Positions 1-7,061 of a stretch of DNA of 22,160 bases are shown here, piece after piece. Positions within the stretch are counted from its first letter, which is position 1, and the number at the start of each line of letters is the position of its first letter. The notes below the pieces were generated by a model. It had not been told where the DNA came from. It made no database searches and saw only the letters and a program-made list of their open reading frames with translations. The DNA is from Oscillospiraceae bacterium (GTDB lineage: Bacteria; Bacillota; Clostridia; Oscillospirales; Ruminococcaceae): positions 1 to 22,160 of the forward strand of contig JAHHUC010000035.1 of assembly GCA_020024215.1 (NCBI GenBank). Reading direction: 5' to 3'. The translations under genes and the position numbers were made by a program.

Positions 1-93
1 TTCTAACATTTTTTTTCAATTCTGTAAAGGGAAAAACATACAAAAGAAAGACGAAAATACTTAACAATAATGACATAATAATGATATAAAAAA

Positions 94-127
94 TGCTGTT
101 GACACAGCAGACAAAAAAATGTATATT
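94..127 (+). promoter_or_regulatory. Sigma-A-like promoter with overlapping inverted repeat
   Basis: A perfect -35 box TTGACA (99-104) is followed after 17 nt by TATATT (122-127), 37 bases before the start codon of the CBS-domain membrane protein. The -35 box is embedded in a perfect inverted repeat, TGCTGT-TGAC-ACAGCA (94-109), which could be an operator. The promoter is read directly from sequence; the operator role is inference. Confidence 0.65.
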
Positions 128-164
128 TTAAACTGATATTTTATGTATAATAAGGAGAAGAAAA

Positions 165-1472
165 ATGTTGCCTCAAAGTAGCATGGCAGCAGATATAATT
201 TTTGTTCTGCTGCCTTTATCAGTTGCGTTTTTATCAAAGCTTGCATCCTCGTCTGCGATTTTTGTCTCGGATTCAAAACTTTCATCCGATGCGCAGAACG
301 GAAACAGGAAGGCAGCTTTGATCACAGAGCTTTTGAAAAGTGACAAGGATATAGAGCTTTCGGTGCGCCTTTTGATTGTTTCTTGCATGACCTGCTCCGG
401 AATTTCTCTTTTCGGCACACTTATTTCTATTGTGCCCTTAGGTGAAAGCGAGGCTGCAAATGCGGCTTTTTTCATCTGCTTTGCATTGCTTTTCCCATGG
501 ATATTCTGGAGCATTTCCTTTGAAGCGCCAAAGGCCCTCTCTGCCTATGCGCCCGATAAATTTGCCTATTCGCTGACCTTCTTTTTAAGGCTTTCGGTGT
601 TTATAGCATGTCCTGCAAGATATATTTCAAAGGGGCTGAGCAATTTGATAGTTGTCATCTCAGGACACAATCCCTCTGAAGTACCCTCCTTTGTAACAGA
701 GGAGGAAATAAGGATGATGGTTGATGAGGGCGGGGAAAAGGGCACTATTGAAAGCAATGAAAGACGTATGATAAACAATGTCTTTGATTTTGACAACCAT
801 GATATAGCCGAGGTTATGACCCACCGCAAGGAGGTGGCGGCGGTTCCTCTTACAGCCTCACTTATGGATGTGATAAACCTCTCAACTTTTACAGGATATT
901 CAAGATTGGCTGTGTATGAGGATGATATAGACAATATATGCGGCTTTATCTATATAAAGGATATGCTGAAATATATCGAGCAGGATGATATTTCCGGCTT
1001 TGACCTGAAAAAAGAGCTGCGAAAGCCAATCTATCTGCCTGAAAGCTGCAGCTGTGCAGATGCATTTGAAACCTTTCAAAAGGAAAAGACACAGATTGCG
1101 GTTGTGGTTGACGAATATGGCGGAACATACGGAATAGTTACTATGGAGGACCTTCTTGAAACCATTTTCGGAACAATTCAGGATGAATATGACAACGAGC
1201 AGGCCCAGATAACCGATTTGGGAGACGGCAGCTTTTCTATGGACGGCAGCGTCACTGTGGCTTATTTTGAAGAATATTTTGATGTGGATATACCGGATTC
1301 CTTTGAATCGGATACAATAGGCGGAATAGTCACTGAGGTTTTGGGCCATGTCCCCGATGAAGGCGAACAGCTTGATGATATAATAGTGGGCGGCATCGCC
1401 TTTAAGGTTTTGGAGTTTGACGATAGGAGAATAACCAGAATTTCTGCAAGGAAAATTCAGGAGGAGGAATAA
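165..1472 (+). CDS. CNNM/CorC-type membrane protein with CBS pair (hemolysin C-like)
   Basis: 435 aa, in the usual size range of the family. Residues 5-165 form a hydrophobic DUF21/CNNM transmembrane region with about four segments. A soluble linker follows (VTEEEIRMMVDEGG, 178-191, matching the conserved EEIR..v.EG stretch), then a CBS pair at about 215-335 (VVDEYGGTYGIVTMEDLLE, 314-332, is the family hallmark) and a C-terminal CorC/HlyC domain at about 348-430. Members are linked to magnesium or cobalt efflux and homeostasis in the cytoplasmic membrane; CBS pairs bind adenine nucleotides. The name hemolysin is historical. The ATG has AAGGAG at 152-157 with 7 nt spacing. It is the first gene after the promoter at 99-127, and the nucleoside phosphorylase follows after 47 nt on the same strand. 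The transmembrane part is more divergent than the CBS/CorC part. The family is secure; the transported ion is not known. Confidence 0.9.
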   Translation: MLPQSSMAADIIFVLLPLSVAFLSKLASSSAIFVSDSKLSSDAQNGNRKAALITELLKSDKDIELSVRLLIVSCMTCSGISLFGTLISIVPLGESEAANAAFFICFALLFPWIFWSISFEAPKALSAYAPDKFAYSLTFFLRLSVFIACPARYISKGLSNLIVVISGHNPSEVPSFVTEEEIRMMVDEGGEKGTIESNERRMINNVFDFDNHDIAEVMTHRKEVAAVPLTASLMDVINLSTFTGYSRLAVYEDDIDNICGFIYIKDMLKYIEQDDISGFDLKKELRKPIYLPESCSCADAFETFQKEKTQIAVVVDEYGGTYGIVTMEDLLETIFGTIQDEYDNEQAQITDLGDGSFSMDGSVTVAYFEEYFDVDIPDSFESDTIGGIVTEVLGHVPDEGEQLDDIIVGGIAFKVLEFDDRRITRISARKIQEEE

Positions 1473-1519
1473 GGCCCTGCTCAACAGAATCTTTCAAAGA
1501 CAAACAAAGGAGAAAGTAC

Positions 1520-2302
1520 ATGCTTTTAGATGAATTTGACAAGGAAAAAAATGCGATCATAAATCCTCAGATGATAATTTTGAAAAATGACAATATGCCC
1601 AAAACAGCAATTTCCTGTTTTTCCAAAAAGCTTATAGAGGAGATATTGGACTTTTTTCCCTGTGAGGAAGTGGGAAAGATAAAAAGCGCCAACGGCAGCC
1701 AGATAATTTACAGCGTTGAGTATAAGGGAAAAAATATCGGACTTTATATGTCAATGGTAGGTGCTGCTGCCTGTGTTGGAAGCTATGAAGAGGTTCTTGC
1801 AATGGGAATGGAGAGACTTGTTCTATTTGGAACCTGCGGCTGCCTTGATAAAAATATTTCAGACTGCTCTGTCATAGTGCCTTCATATGCATTGAGAGAT
1901 GAGGGAACAAGCTATCACTATATGCCCCAATCTGATGAAATAGAGGTCAACAGCCGTAAGAACATCAACATTTTTGAAGCTATATTGAATGAGCATGGCT
2001 ATGGCTTTACAGAAGGCATGGTATGGACGACAGACGGCATATACCGCGAGACAAAGGAAAAAATGGAAAGGCGAAAAAAAGCCGGCTGCATAGCTGTGGA
2101 TATGGAGTGCTCTGCCATGGCTGCGGTGTCAAAATTTAGAAACAAGGAATTTTTCCAGTTTTTCTATGCCGCCGATAATTTAGATGGTGTTTCGTGGGAT
2201 AAAAGAAGCTTAAAATGTGAAAAGAAGCTGGATGAAAAGATGAAAATTGCTGTTTTGGCTTTGGAGATGGCATATAGAGTGGAAAAGGAGAGAGCACTGT
2301 GA
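1520..2302 (+). CDS. Nucleoside phosphorylase, PNP/UDP family (uridine phosphorylase-like)
   Basis: 260 aa, typical length for the hexameric PNP_UDP_1 family, which cleaves nucleosides with phosphate to a base and ribose-1-phosphate in the cytosol. Visible landmarks are FGTCG (103-107, the phosphate-site G-T-C/S-G element), WTTDGIYRET (169-178) and VDMECSAM (193-200), whose Met-Glu contacts ribose in the family. Specificity cannot be fixed from sequence; uridine phosphorylase-like is the best guess because of the TTDGIYRE and DMECSA context. The ATG has AAAGGAG at 1506-1512 with 7 nt spacing. It lies 47 nt after the CBS protein and overlaps the next gene by 4 nt (GTGA), so the three genes are probably one transcript. 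Confidence 0.87.
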   Translation: MLLDEFDKEKNAIINPQMIILKNDNMPKTAISCFSKKLIEEILDFFPCEEVGKIKSANGSQIIYSVEYKGKNIGLYMSMVGAAACVGSYEEVLAMGMERLVLFGTCGCLDKNISDCSVIVPSYALRDEGTSYHYMPQSDEIEVNSRKNINIFEAILNEHGYGFTEGMVWTTDGIYRETKEKMERRKKAGCIAVDMECSAMAAVSKFRNKEFFQFFYAADNLDGVSWDKRSLKCEKKLDEKMKIAVLALEMAYRVEKERAL

Positions 2303-2823
2303 AAATAGCTGAAAATATTTCAAAAGACGGTCTTACGTTGAGAAATTATAATTTCGGCGATATGGAATTTGCTTCTTCAATGTGGAACGATGAAGAAAAC
2401 GGCAGGTATATGAGCGACCCAACAAAAGAGTATATGGATGATGAATACAGAGAATCCCTTTTGAGCCTGGAAAAAAGTGAGGATACCTATTATTTCATTT
2501 TAGAGGACAGCCTGACCAAAGAACGTATAGGAACCTGCTGTGCCTATGTTAAAGACAGCAAAAAGACCTTTGATATAGGCTGCTGCATAAATAAAAAGTT
2601 TTGGAAAAAGAAAATGGCAACGAAAATGCTGGATATGCTTCTTTCATGGATAAGGGAAATGGGGGGAGAAAAAGTTGTTGCTGAAATAGCAGACTTAAAC
2701 CAAGCCTCAAAGGCACTTGTGCGAAAGGCAGGATTTGTGCCTGTCAAGGTGACAAAATTTAAAAAGTGGAATATGCCTGTTTGCTATGATTCCAAAATTT
2801 ATGAATTGAGATTAAAAAAGTAA
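2299..2823 (+). CDS. GNAT-family N-acetyltransferase (RimJ/RimL-like)
   Basis: 174 aa, normal for a single GNAT domain. The N-terminus LTLRNYNFGDMEFASSMWND matches the strand-helix opening of RimJ/RimL-type enzymes. Motif A is loose here (CCINKKFWKKKMATKMLDML, about residues 94-113, where the family has a G/K-rich acetyl-CoA pyrophosphate loop), and motif B is A..NQASKALVRKAGFVPV at about 132-149. It would transfer an acetyl group from acetyl-CoA to an amine; the substrate is unknown. The start is GTG at 2299, overlapping the previous stop by 4 nt, with AAGGAG at 2285-2290. The loop is unusually Lys-rich and Gly-poor, so CoA binding deserves testing. Transcription should end at the hairpin at 2837-2876. 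Confidence 0.85.
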   Translation: MKIAENISKDGLTLRNYNFGDMEFASSMWNDEENGRYMSDPTKEYMDDEYRESLLSLEKSEDTYYFILEDSLTKERIGTCCAYVKDSKKTFDIGCCINKKFWKKKMATKMLDMLLSWIREMGGEKVVAEIADLNQASKALVRKAGFVPVKVTKFKKWNMPVCYDSKIYELRLKK

Positions 2824-2836
2824 CTTTAAAAGTAAG

Positions 2837-2876
2837 AAAGACACTGCATTTTAAAACGCAATGTCTTTTTTTCTTT
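2837..2876 (+). terminator. Intrinsic terminator, possibly bidirectional
   Basis: The stem AAAGACA-C-TGC (2837-2847) pairs with GCA-A-TGTCTTT (2858-2868) with one C/A mismatch, and is followed by a T-rich run to 2876. It lies between the acetyltransferase and the convergent MATE gene. The minus-strand side is also fairly T-rich (TCTTACTTTTAAAG), so it may serve both genes. Confidence 0.75.
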
Positions 2877-2889
2877 TGCAAAACTTATT

Positions 2890-4266
2890 TTACTGCTTCT
2901 GCTCCTTATCCGGCAAGGGTGCAATCTTTTCTTTATAGATTTTAATAAACAACACAACAGCTATCATAAAGCCTGCTATTTCTGCAAAGGGATAGGAGAA
3001 CCACACTCCCTTTAGGTCCCAGATTTTTCCGAAGATGAAGGCTGCCGGAAGTATGAAAACCAGCTGCCTTGCAACAGAGAGAATAAGGCTGTAAACACCG
3101 TTTCCAAGTCCCTGAAAGGCGGAGGAAAACACTATTCCGAAGGCTGCCGGAATAAAGGAAAGCGACATTATTCTCAAGGCCTCTGTTCCTATGGACAGCA
3201 TGGAGGGCGTTGCATCAAAAAGAACCTTTAGTATAAGCTCGCCGCCGAATGAAAAGAGGATCATTCCAAAGGTTAGTATGCAGAAGGCTGTCAGGGAGCA
3301 AAGCTTTATTGTCTTTATGATTCTCTCCTTGCTGCCTGCGCCGTAATTATAGCTCACAATGGGTATCATGGAGTTTGTAAGTCCGAAAACCGGCATGAAT
3401 ACAAAGCTTTGCACCTTGCAGTAGATTCCGAACACCGACACAGCGACAATTTCAAAGCTTGCAAGTATGGTATTTATGCCCATGTTCAAAATAGATGAGA
3501 CAGACTGCAATATGATAGAGGGGACGCCCACCTTGAATATTTCCTTTATTATTGCTGCATCAGGTCTGAAGCTCTTAAAATCAAACGAAAGCTCAGGATT
3601 TTTTGCTAAGTTGAAAAACACAGAAAAAAGAAAGCTGACTGCGTTGCCTGTCACAGTGGCAATGGCAGCCCCCTTTATTCCCATGGCAGGTATAGGCCCT
3701 GCACCAAATATGAAAATAGGGTCCAGAACGATATTTGTAATTGCTCCTGACATCTGGCTTATCATGCTGAGAACCGTTCTTCCGGTGCTTTGCAGCAGCC
3801 TTTCGCCTATTATGGTCGCTATGACAAAAAAGGAAAAGGAAAAGCATATGCTCAGATAATCACAGCCCATTGTTATAATTGTTTTGTCGTCTGTCATAAT
3901 ATTGAAATAAGGCAGAACCATAGTCTGAGCAGCTATGAAAAATGCTATTCCGAAAACGGCTGTCAAAAAATAGGAGTTTCTGGCAGCCAGAGAGGCATCC
4001 TCGTATTTTTTCTGGCCTAAAAGTCTTGCCACCAGAGAATTTACTCCCACGCCTGTTCCTGTTGACACATATATTATAAGCATCTGTATGGGAAAAGCAA
4101 AGGAAACGGCTGAAAGAGCCTCCTCCTTAAATAGCATTCTTGAAATGTATATGGAATCAACCACATTGTACATGGCCTGAACCAGCATTGATGCCATAAC
4201 AGGCAAGGCCATGTTCAAAAGCAGTTTTGGTATGGGCATTGTGCCCATCTTGTTTTCTTTTTGCAA
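2890..4266 (-). CDS. MATE-family multidrug/toxin efflux transporter
   Basis: 458 aa from the chosen start, standard for MATE proteins with 12 transmembrane helices in two six-helix halves. The opening NKMGTMPIPKLLLNMALPVM followed by MLVQAMYNVVDSIYISRM is the classic first-helix signature of the clostridial MATE group, and N-terminal VN.LVAR.LG and second-half IPIVSYNYGAG elements are present. It should be a Na+- or H+-coupled exporter in the cytoplasmic membrane; the substrate is unknown. The frame can start at GTG 4275, but the ribosome binding sequence AAAGGGTGA (4280-4272) touches that codon; TTG at 4266-4264 sits 5 nt after it and is preferred. It is a monocistronic minus-strand gene between two plus-strand units, diverging from the small gene at 4348. 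Confidence 0.93.
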   Translation of the reverse strand: MQKENKMGTMPIPKLLLNMALPVMASMLVQAMYNVVDSIYISRMLFKEEALSAVSFAFPIQMLIIYVSTGTGVGVNSLVARLLGQKKYEDASLAARNSYFLTAVFGIAFFIAAQTMVLPYFNIMTDDKTIITMGCDYLSICFSFSFFVIATIIGERLLQSTGRTVLSMISQMSGAITNIVLDPIFIFGAGPIPAMGIKGAAIATVTGNAVSFLFSVFFNLAKNPELSFDFKSFRPDAAIIKEIFKVGVPSIILQSVSSILNMGINTILASFEIVAVSVFGIYCKVQSFVFMPVFGLTNSMIPIVSYNYGAGSKERIIKTIKLCSLTAFCILTFGMILFSFGGELILKVLFDATPSMLSIGTEALRIMSLSFIPAAFGIVFSSAFQGLGNGVYSLILSVARQLVFILPAAFIFGKIWDLKGVWFSYPFAEIAGFMIAVVLFIKIYKEKIAPLPDKEQKQ

Positions 4267-4347
4267 ACGATTCACCCTTTTAATAAAATTTTAATCCAAT
4301 GATAACACTATTTTCAGGTTTTGTAAACGAAGGAGATGAGGGCGGCT

Positions 4348-4575
4348 ATGTCCAGGAAGAGAAAAAGGCCGCCGGATAATCCAGCAAATCCCAACGATGT
4401 GCTGCTTGCCAGTGTCACAATCGCTATGGCAATTTCAAAGGGAAGAAGCAAATATGAAATTGAAACACTTATAAATCTAAGCAACATGATAACCTACAAT
4501 CTTCAGGCATATCTTCGCCAGATAGCAATAAACAACGACTGCGCATCGGATCTTGATTTGGATATAGATATATAG
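4348..4575 (+). CDS. Small uncharacterised protein, 75 aa
   Basis: Not recognised as a named family. It has a basic Pro/Asn-rich head (MSRKRKRPPDNPANPNDVL), a mixed helical centre (SVTIAMAISKGRSKYEIETL), and an acidic tail ending DLDLDIDI. No signal peptide or clear transmembrane helix is seen. It looks genuine: AAGGAG at 4330-4335 lies 12 nt before ATG 4348 (the in-frame ATG at 4336 abuts that site and is unlikely), and codon usage resembles that of neighbouring genes. The ferritin-like gene follows 87 nt downstream with no terminator between them, so co-transcription is likely. A role linked to the spore-coat-like neighbour is a guess from context only. Confidence 0.7.
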   Translation: MSRKRKRPPDNPANPNDVLLASVTIAMAISKGRSKYEIETLINLSNMITYNLQAYLRQIAINNDCASDLDLDIDI

Positions 4576-4662
4576 TCATCTTTTTAAGCTGTATATCATA
4601 TTATCATAAGGAGAAGTCAAAGACTGCAAAAACATTTTTTAATATTGAAGGGAGAAATCTCA

Positions 4663-5484
4663 ATGAATGAAAATGAACTTTTGGAATATCAGAAAATGCT
4701 GGATATGATAAACGCCTACAATAAAAAGCTTTCGGATATGTCAGATGAAAATATTTTCAGTCAGGAGGATGAAAGCTTTGTAATTTCACCTGATGAAGCT
4801 AAAGAAAATTCTGATGCAAATTCGGCTTTGACAGATAAAAGCATGTCAGAAAATGAAAATATGCAGCAATTTCCCAAAATGGGGCAGGGGAGCTGCAAAC
4901 CGCCTCTTCCCTTGCTGCCAAGTCAGGGAAAGCCCTTCCCGATTCCTCCCTGGGCAGATATAAAGCCGGCTTCAAGCTGCAAGGGAGCCTGTCTGCCGTT
5001 TGCATATCCTGAGGTGGAGGTAAGCGGAAAAAATGAAGGCTCCGCCTGCATAATTTACAATCTTTTTGCCGGAAAGATATCTGAGCTGACCGCATTTTTA
5101 ACCTATACTTATGATGGAGCGTACTTTAATGATGCAATAAACAATGCAGCAGAAACCTTTAAAAATATTGCGCTTTGCAAGCAGAATCATCTCAATCTTT
5201 TGGCTTTGCTTCTGACAAAGCTTGGCTCCATGCCAAAATATCATGATTGCATAAGAGGCGATTTCACATGGTGGAATGCCGAAAAGGATATGAAATATCC
5301 CTCATATGTGAATATGGCGCTTTTGGATGCAATAGATTTGGAAACGCAGCTTATAGAAAATTACAACATTGCATCAGCAGAGGTCAGGGACCCCTATATA
5401 TCCACGCTTTTGAGAAGATTGGTGATGGATAATCGCTATCATCTGGATCTTTTGAACCAGCTATACAACGGCTGCTGCAAATAA
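4663..5484 (+). CDS. Ferritin-like four-helix protein, spore-coat type, with degenerate metal ligands
   Basis: 273 aa. Residues 1-65 are acidic and low in complexity. Residues 78-115 are Pro- and Cys-rich (PPLPLLPSQGKPFPIPPW). Residues 130-273 resemble the ferritin-like domain of clostridial spore and rubrerythrin-type proteins, including LGSMPKYHDC, a WW pair, and a final LLRRLVMDNRYHLDLL helix. In the family each half carries a Glu and an ExxH. Here Glu141 and Glu227 remain, but the ExxH motifs read KQNH (173-176) and NRYH (257-260), so both Glu are lost while both His stay. Diiron chemistry is therefore doubtful and a structural role is more likely. The start ATG 4663 has AAGGGAG at 4648-4654; the upstream TTG at 4645 is rejected. 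A terminator follows at 5501. The ferritin-like fold is an inference from motif spacing. Confidence 0.72.
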   Translation: MNENELLEYQKMLDMINAYNKKLSDMSDENIFSQEDESFVISPDEAKENSDANSALTDKSMSENENMQQFPKMGQGSCKPPLPLLPSQGKPFPIPPWADIKPASSCKGACLPFAYPEVEVSGKNEGSACIIYNLFAGKISELTAFLTYTYDGAYFNDAINNAAETFKNIALCKQNHLNLLALLLTKLGSMPKYHDCIRGDFTWWNAEKDMKYPSYVNMALLDAIDLETQLIENYNIASAEVRDPYISTLLRRLVMDNRYHLDLLNQLYNGCCK

Positions 5485-5500
5485 ATTTGATAAAAAAGAG

Positions 5501-5526
5501 AAAAGCCGTGCAAATACGGCTTTTTT
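5501..5526 (+). terminator. Intrinsic terminator after the ferritin-like gene
   Basis: A perfect stem AAAAGCCGT (5501-5509) / ACGGCTTTT (5516-5524) with a 6-nt loop GCAAAT runs into six T residues (5521-5526). It lies 16 nt after the stop of the ferritin-like gene and 50 nt before the M23 peptidase gene, separating the two. Confidence 0.88.
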
Positions 5527-5575
5527 CGCTGCAAAGAAAGTGATACAATATAAAAAAACAAAAGGACGATAAAAT

Positions 5576-6637
5576 ATGGAATACTTTTTGAAGCTGGCAT
5601 TTTTATTTTCTCTTCTGGCATTTTTAGGAATATTCACATTCAAATTTATAATAGCGGAGGATTTAAACGGAATAGATGTGATAAAGGAGCAGTCCTTAAG
5701 TACACAGGCTTTAGAGTTGTCGGAATCTTCAGAGGAAAATTCCTCAAAGGAGGAGGATTTGGCAGAGACAGCTGTTTCCTCTGTGCAGGAAAGCCTGAAG
5801 CAGGAAATTGAGCAGGAAAGTCCTAAGCAGGAAGAGCTTGATAAAACAGAGGCAGAATTGAACAGCTATGAAACCTATCCGGGAGAAATGCTTGTGCTCA
5901 AGGTAAAAAATGCTAAAGGCGGAACAGCAGAATCCGACATATGCGACGGTATAAATCTCTATCCGGCAGGTGAGGATGATCTGGCAGCTCTTATCCCCAT
6001 AAAATATGACAAGGCTCCGGGCGAGTACACTGTTACATTTAAAAACAATGATTATGAAAAGACTTTGAAATTCAAGGTACTTGACAAGGATTTTCCAAGG
6101 ACGGATATCGAGGTGGAAAAAGAGACAGCAGCGCAGACAATAGAAAACCAAAAGGCAAATGATGAATACAATCAAAAGGTGCAGTCGCTTAAATGGAACA
6201 ATGAAAGCTGCCCCATGTGGGAGGGAAGGTTTATTGAACCGGTCAAAGATTACAGGCTCACCTCCGATTTTGGAGAAATAAGAACAGTAAACGGCAAGGA
6301 ATCCGGCAGACATGGCGGCATGGATTTTGCAGCACCGACAGGAACACCTGTTTTTGCTCCGGCAGGCGGAAGGGTGCTTTTTGCAGATTTTATAGCTTTG
6401 ACAGGCAACACTGTTATGATAGAGCACGGAATGGGCTTGAAAACGCTTTATTATCACATGGATTCAATAGATGTAAAAGCCAAAGATGAGGTAAAATCCG
6501 GCGACATCATAGGAAAAATAGGAACAACAGGCTTTTCCACAGGCCCTCATCTTCATTTTGCCGTAGCTGTGGAAAATGTATATGTAAACCCCAAAAGCTT
6601 TTTTGAGAATGATTACAGAAGCTATATAGGCATGTGA
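5576..6637 (+). CDS. Membrane-anchored M23 (LytM-type) metallopeptidase
   Basis: 353 aa. An N-terminal hydrophobic segment (about residues 4-27) without an obvious cleavage site suggests a single-pass anchor. An acidic Ser/Glu linker follows (45-95), then an all-beta-looking region (102-170) and a short helical stretch (180-206). The C-terminal M23 domain (about 220-345) has complete zinc and catalytic positions: His246 and Asp250 in RHGGMDFAAP, His294 in LYYHMD, and His325/His327 in GPHLHF. Such enzymes cut peptide cross-links of peptidoglycan. Membrane-anchored M23 proteins include the sporulation protein SpoIIQ, and a spore-coat-like gene lies upstream, so a sporulation role is possible but unproven. 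The ATG has AGGA at 5563-5566. No canonical terminator was seen after it. Confidence 0.9.
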   Translation: MEYFLKLAFLFSLLAFLGIFTFKFIIAEDLNGIDVIKEQSLSTQALELSESSEENSSKEEDLAETAVSSVQESLKQEIEQESPKQEELDKTEAELNSYETYPGEMLVLKVKNAKGGTAESDICDGINLYPAGEDDLAALIPIKYDKAPGEYTVTFKNNDYEKTLKFKVLDKDFPRTDIEVEKETAAQTIENQKANDEYNQKVQSLKWNNESCPMWEGRFIEPVKDYRLTSDFGEIRTVNGKESGRHGGMDFAAPTGTPVFAPAGGRVLFADFIALTGNTVMIEHGMGLKTLYYHMDSIDVKAKDEVKSGDIIGKIGTTGFSTGPHLHFAVAVENVYVNPKSFFENDYRSYIGM

Positions 6638-6722
6638 CAGTATTCTGAAATCTTAAGACCAAAAGGCCTTGTGCAAAATATGTCGCTCTTTTGCAAATCA
6701 AATGAGAACAGGCAATATGCTG

Positions 6723-6751
6723 TTGCTTTGCAAATGCTGCCGTGTTATAAT
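6723..6751 (+). promoter_or_regulatory. Extended -10 promoter of the mini membrane protein
   Basis: TTGCTT (6723-6728), a 17-nt spacer, then TATAAT (6746-6751) preceded by the extended -10 dinucleotide TG at 6743-6744. It lies 40 bases before the start codon at 6792. A TTTGCAAA palindrome (6727-6734) overlaps the end of the -35 box, and a second copy lies at 6690-6697. Confidence 0.55.
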
Positions 6752-6791
6752 ATTTGACAGAATAAGGCTTTTATTTTTAGGGGAGGCTTTC

Positions 6792-6971
6792 ATGAAAGAA
6801 CAATTAAAGGGCATTGCCCTCATACTTTTCGGCACATTGCTCTGCTGTGCAGAAAGTGGGATAAATAGAACTGTGCTGTCAAATTTTGCCGATGTGCCAT
6901 TTAGCTTTTTTGGTCTGCTTATAGGTGCAGCAGGGCTGTACTTTGTGTTTTTTAAGTCAGAGGGAAGATAG
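6792..6971 (+). CDS. Mini membrane protein, 59 aa, two helices
   Basis: Not recognised. Residues 5-20 (LKGIALILFGTLLCCA) and 38-55 (FSFFGLLIGAAGLYFVFF) are two hydrophobic segments joined by a short polar loop, ending in KSEGR. The ATG at 6792 has AGGGGAGG (6779-6786) with 5 nt spacing; the longer frame starting at 6669 has no such site and is rejected. It has its own extended -10 promoter, and its stop codon lies within an inverted repeat (6962-6992), followed by a terminator at 6999-7034. A gene with its own promoter, strong ribosome binding site and terminator this short is likely real, though its function is unknown. Confidence 0.7.
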   Translation: MKEQLKGIALILFGTLLCCAESGINRTVLSNFADVPFSFFGLLIGAAGLYFVFFKSEGR

Positions 6972-7034
6972 AAGGAGGGCTTTTATCTTCCCTATAAGAA
7001 AACGGAATGTATTTTAAGATACACTCCGTTTTTT
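6962..7034. terminator. Tandem hairpins; second is a bidirectional terminator
   Basis: Hairpin one is a perfect 9-bp repeat, GGGAAGATA (6962-6970) / TATCTTCCC (6984-6992), without a T-run; it includes the stop codon of the mini protein. Hairpin two pairs AAAACGGA (6999-7006) with TCCGTTTT (7025-7032) and TGTAT with ATACA, one mismatch between, followed by T residues to 7034. On the minus strand it also exits into TTTTCTT, so it can end murC transcription too. Confidence 0.8.
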
Positions 7035-7061
7035 ATTTTGCCGCATATTTATTTCAAAGAC

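Noticed and set aside
900..1484. 194-aa minus-strand open frame opposite the CBS protein
   Set aside because: No ribosome binding site and no family resemblance; the plus frame has clear CBS/CorC motifs.
5744..6457. 237-aa minus-strand open frame opposite the M23 peptidase
   Set aside because: Cys/Phe-rich composition typical of an antisense shadow; the plus strand encodes complete M23 motifs.
6638..6670. Terminator after the M23 gene (AAGGCCTT)
   Set aside because: Only a short palindrome with no T-run; not enough for a terminator.
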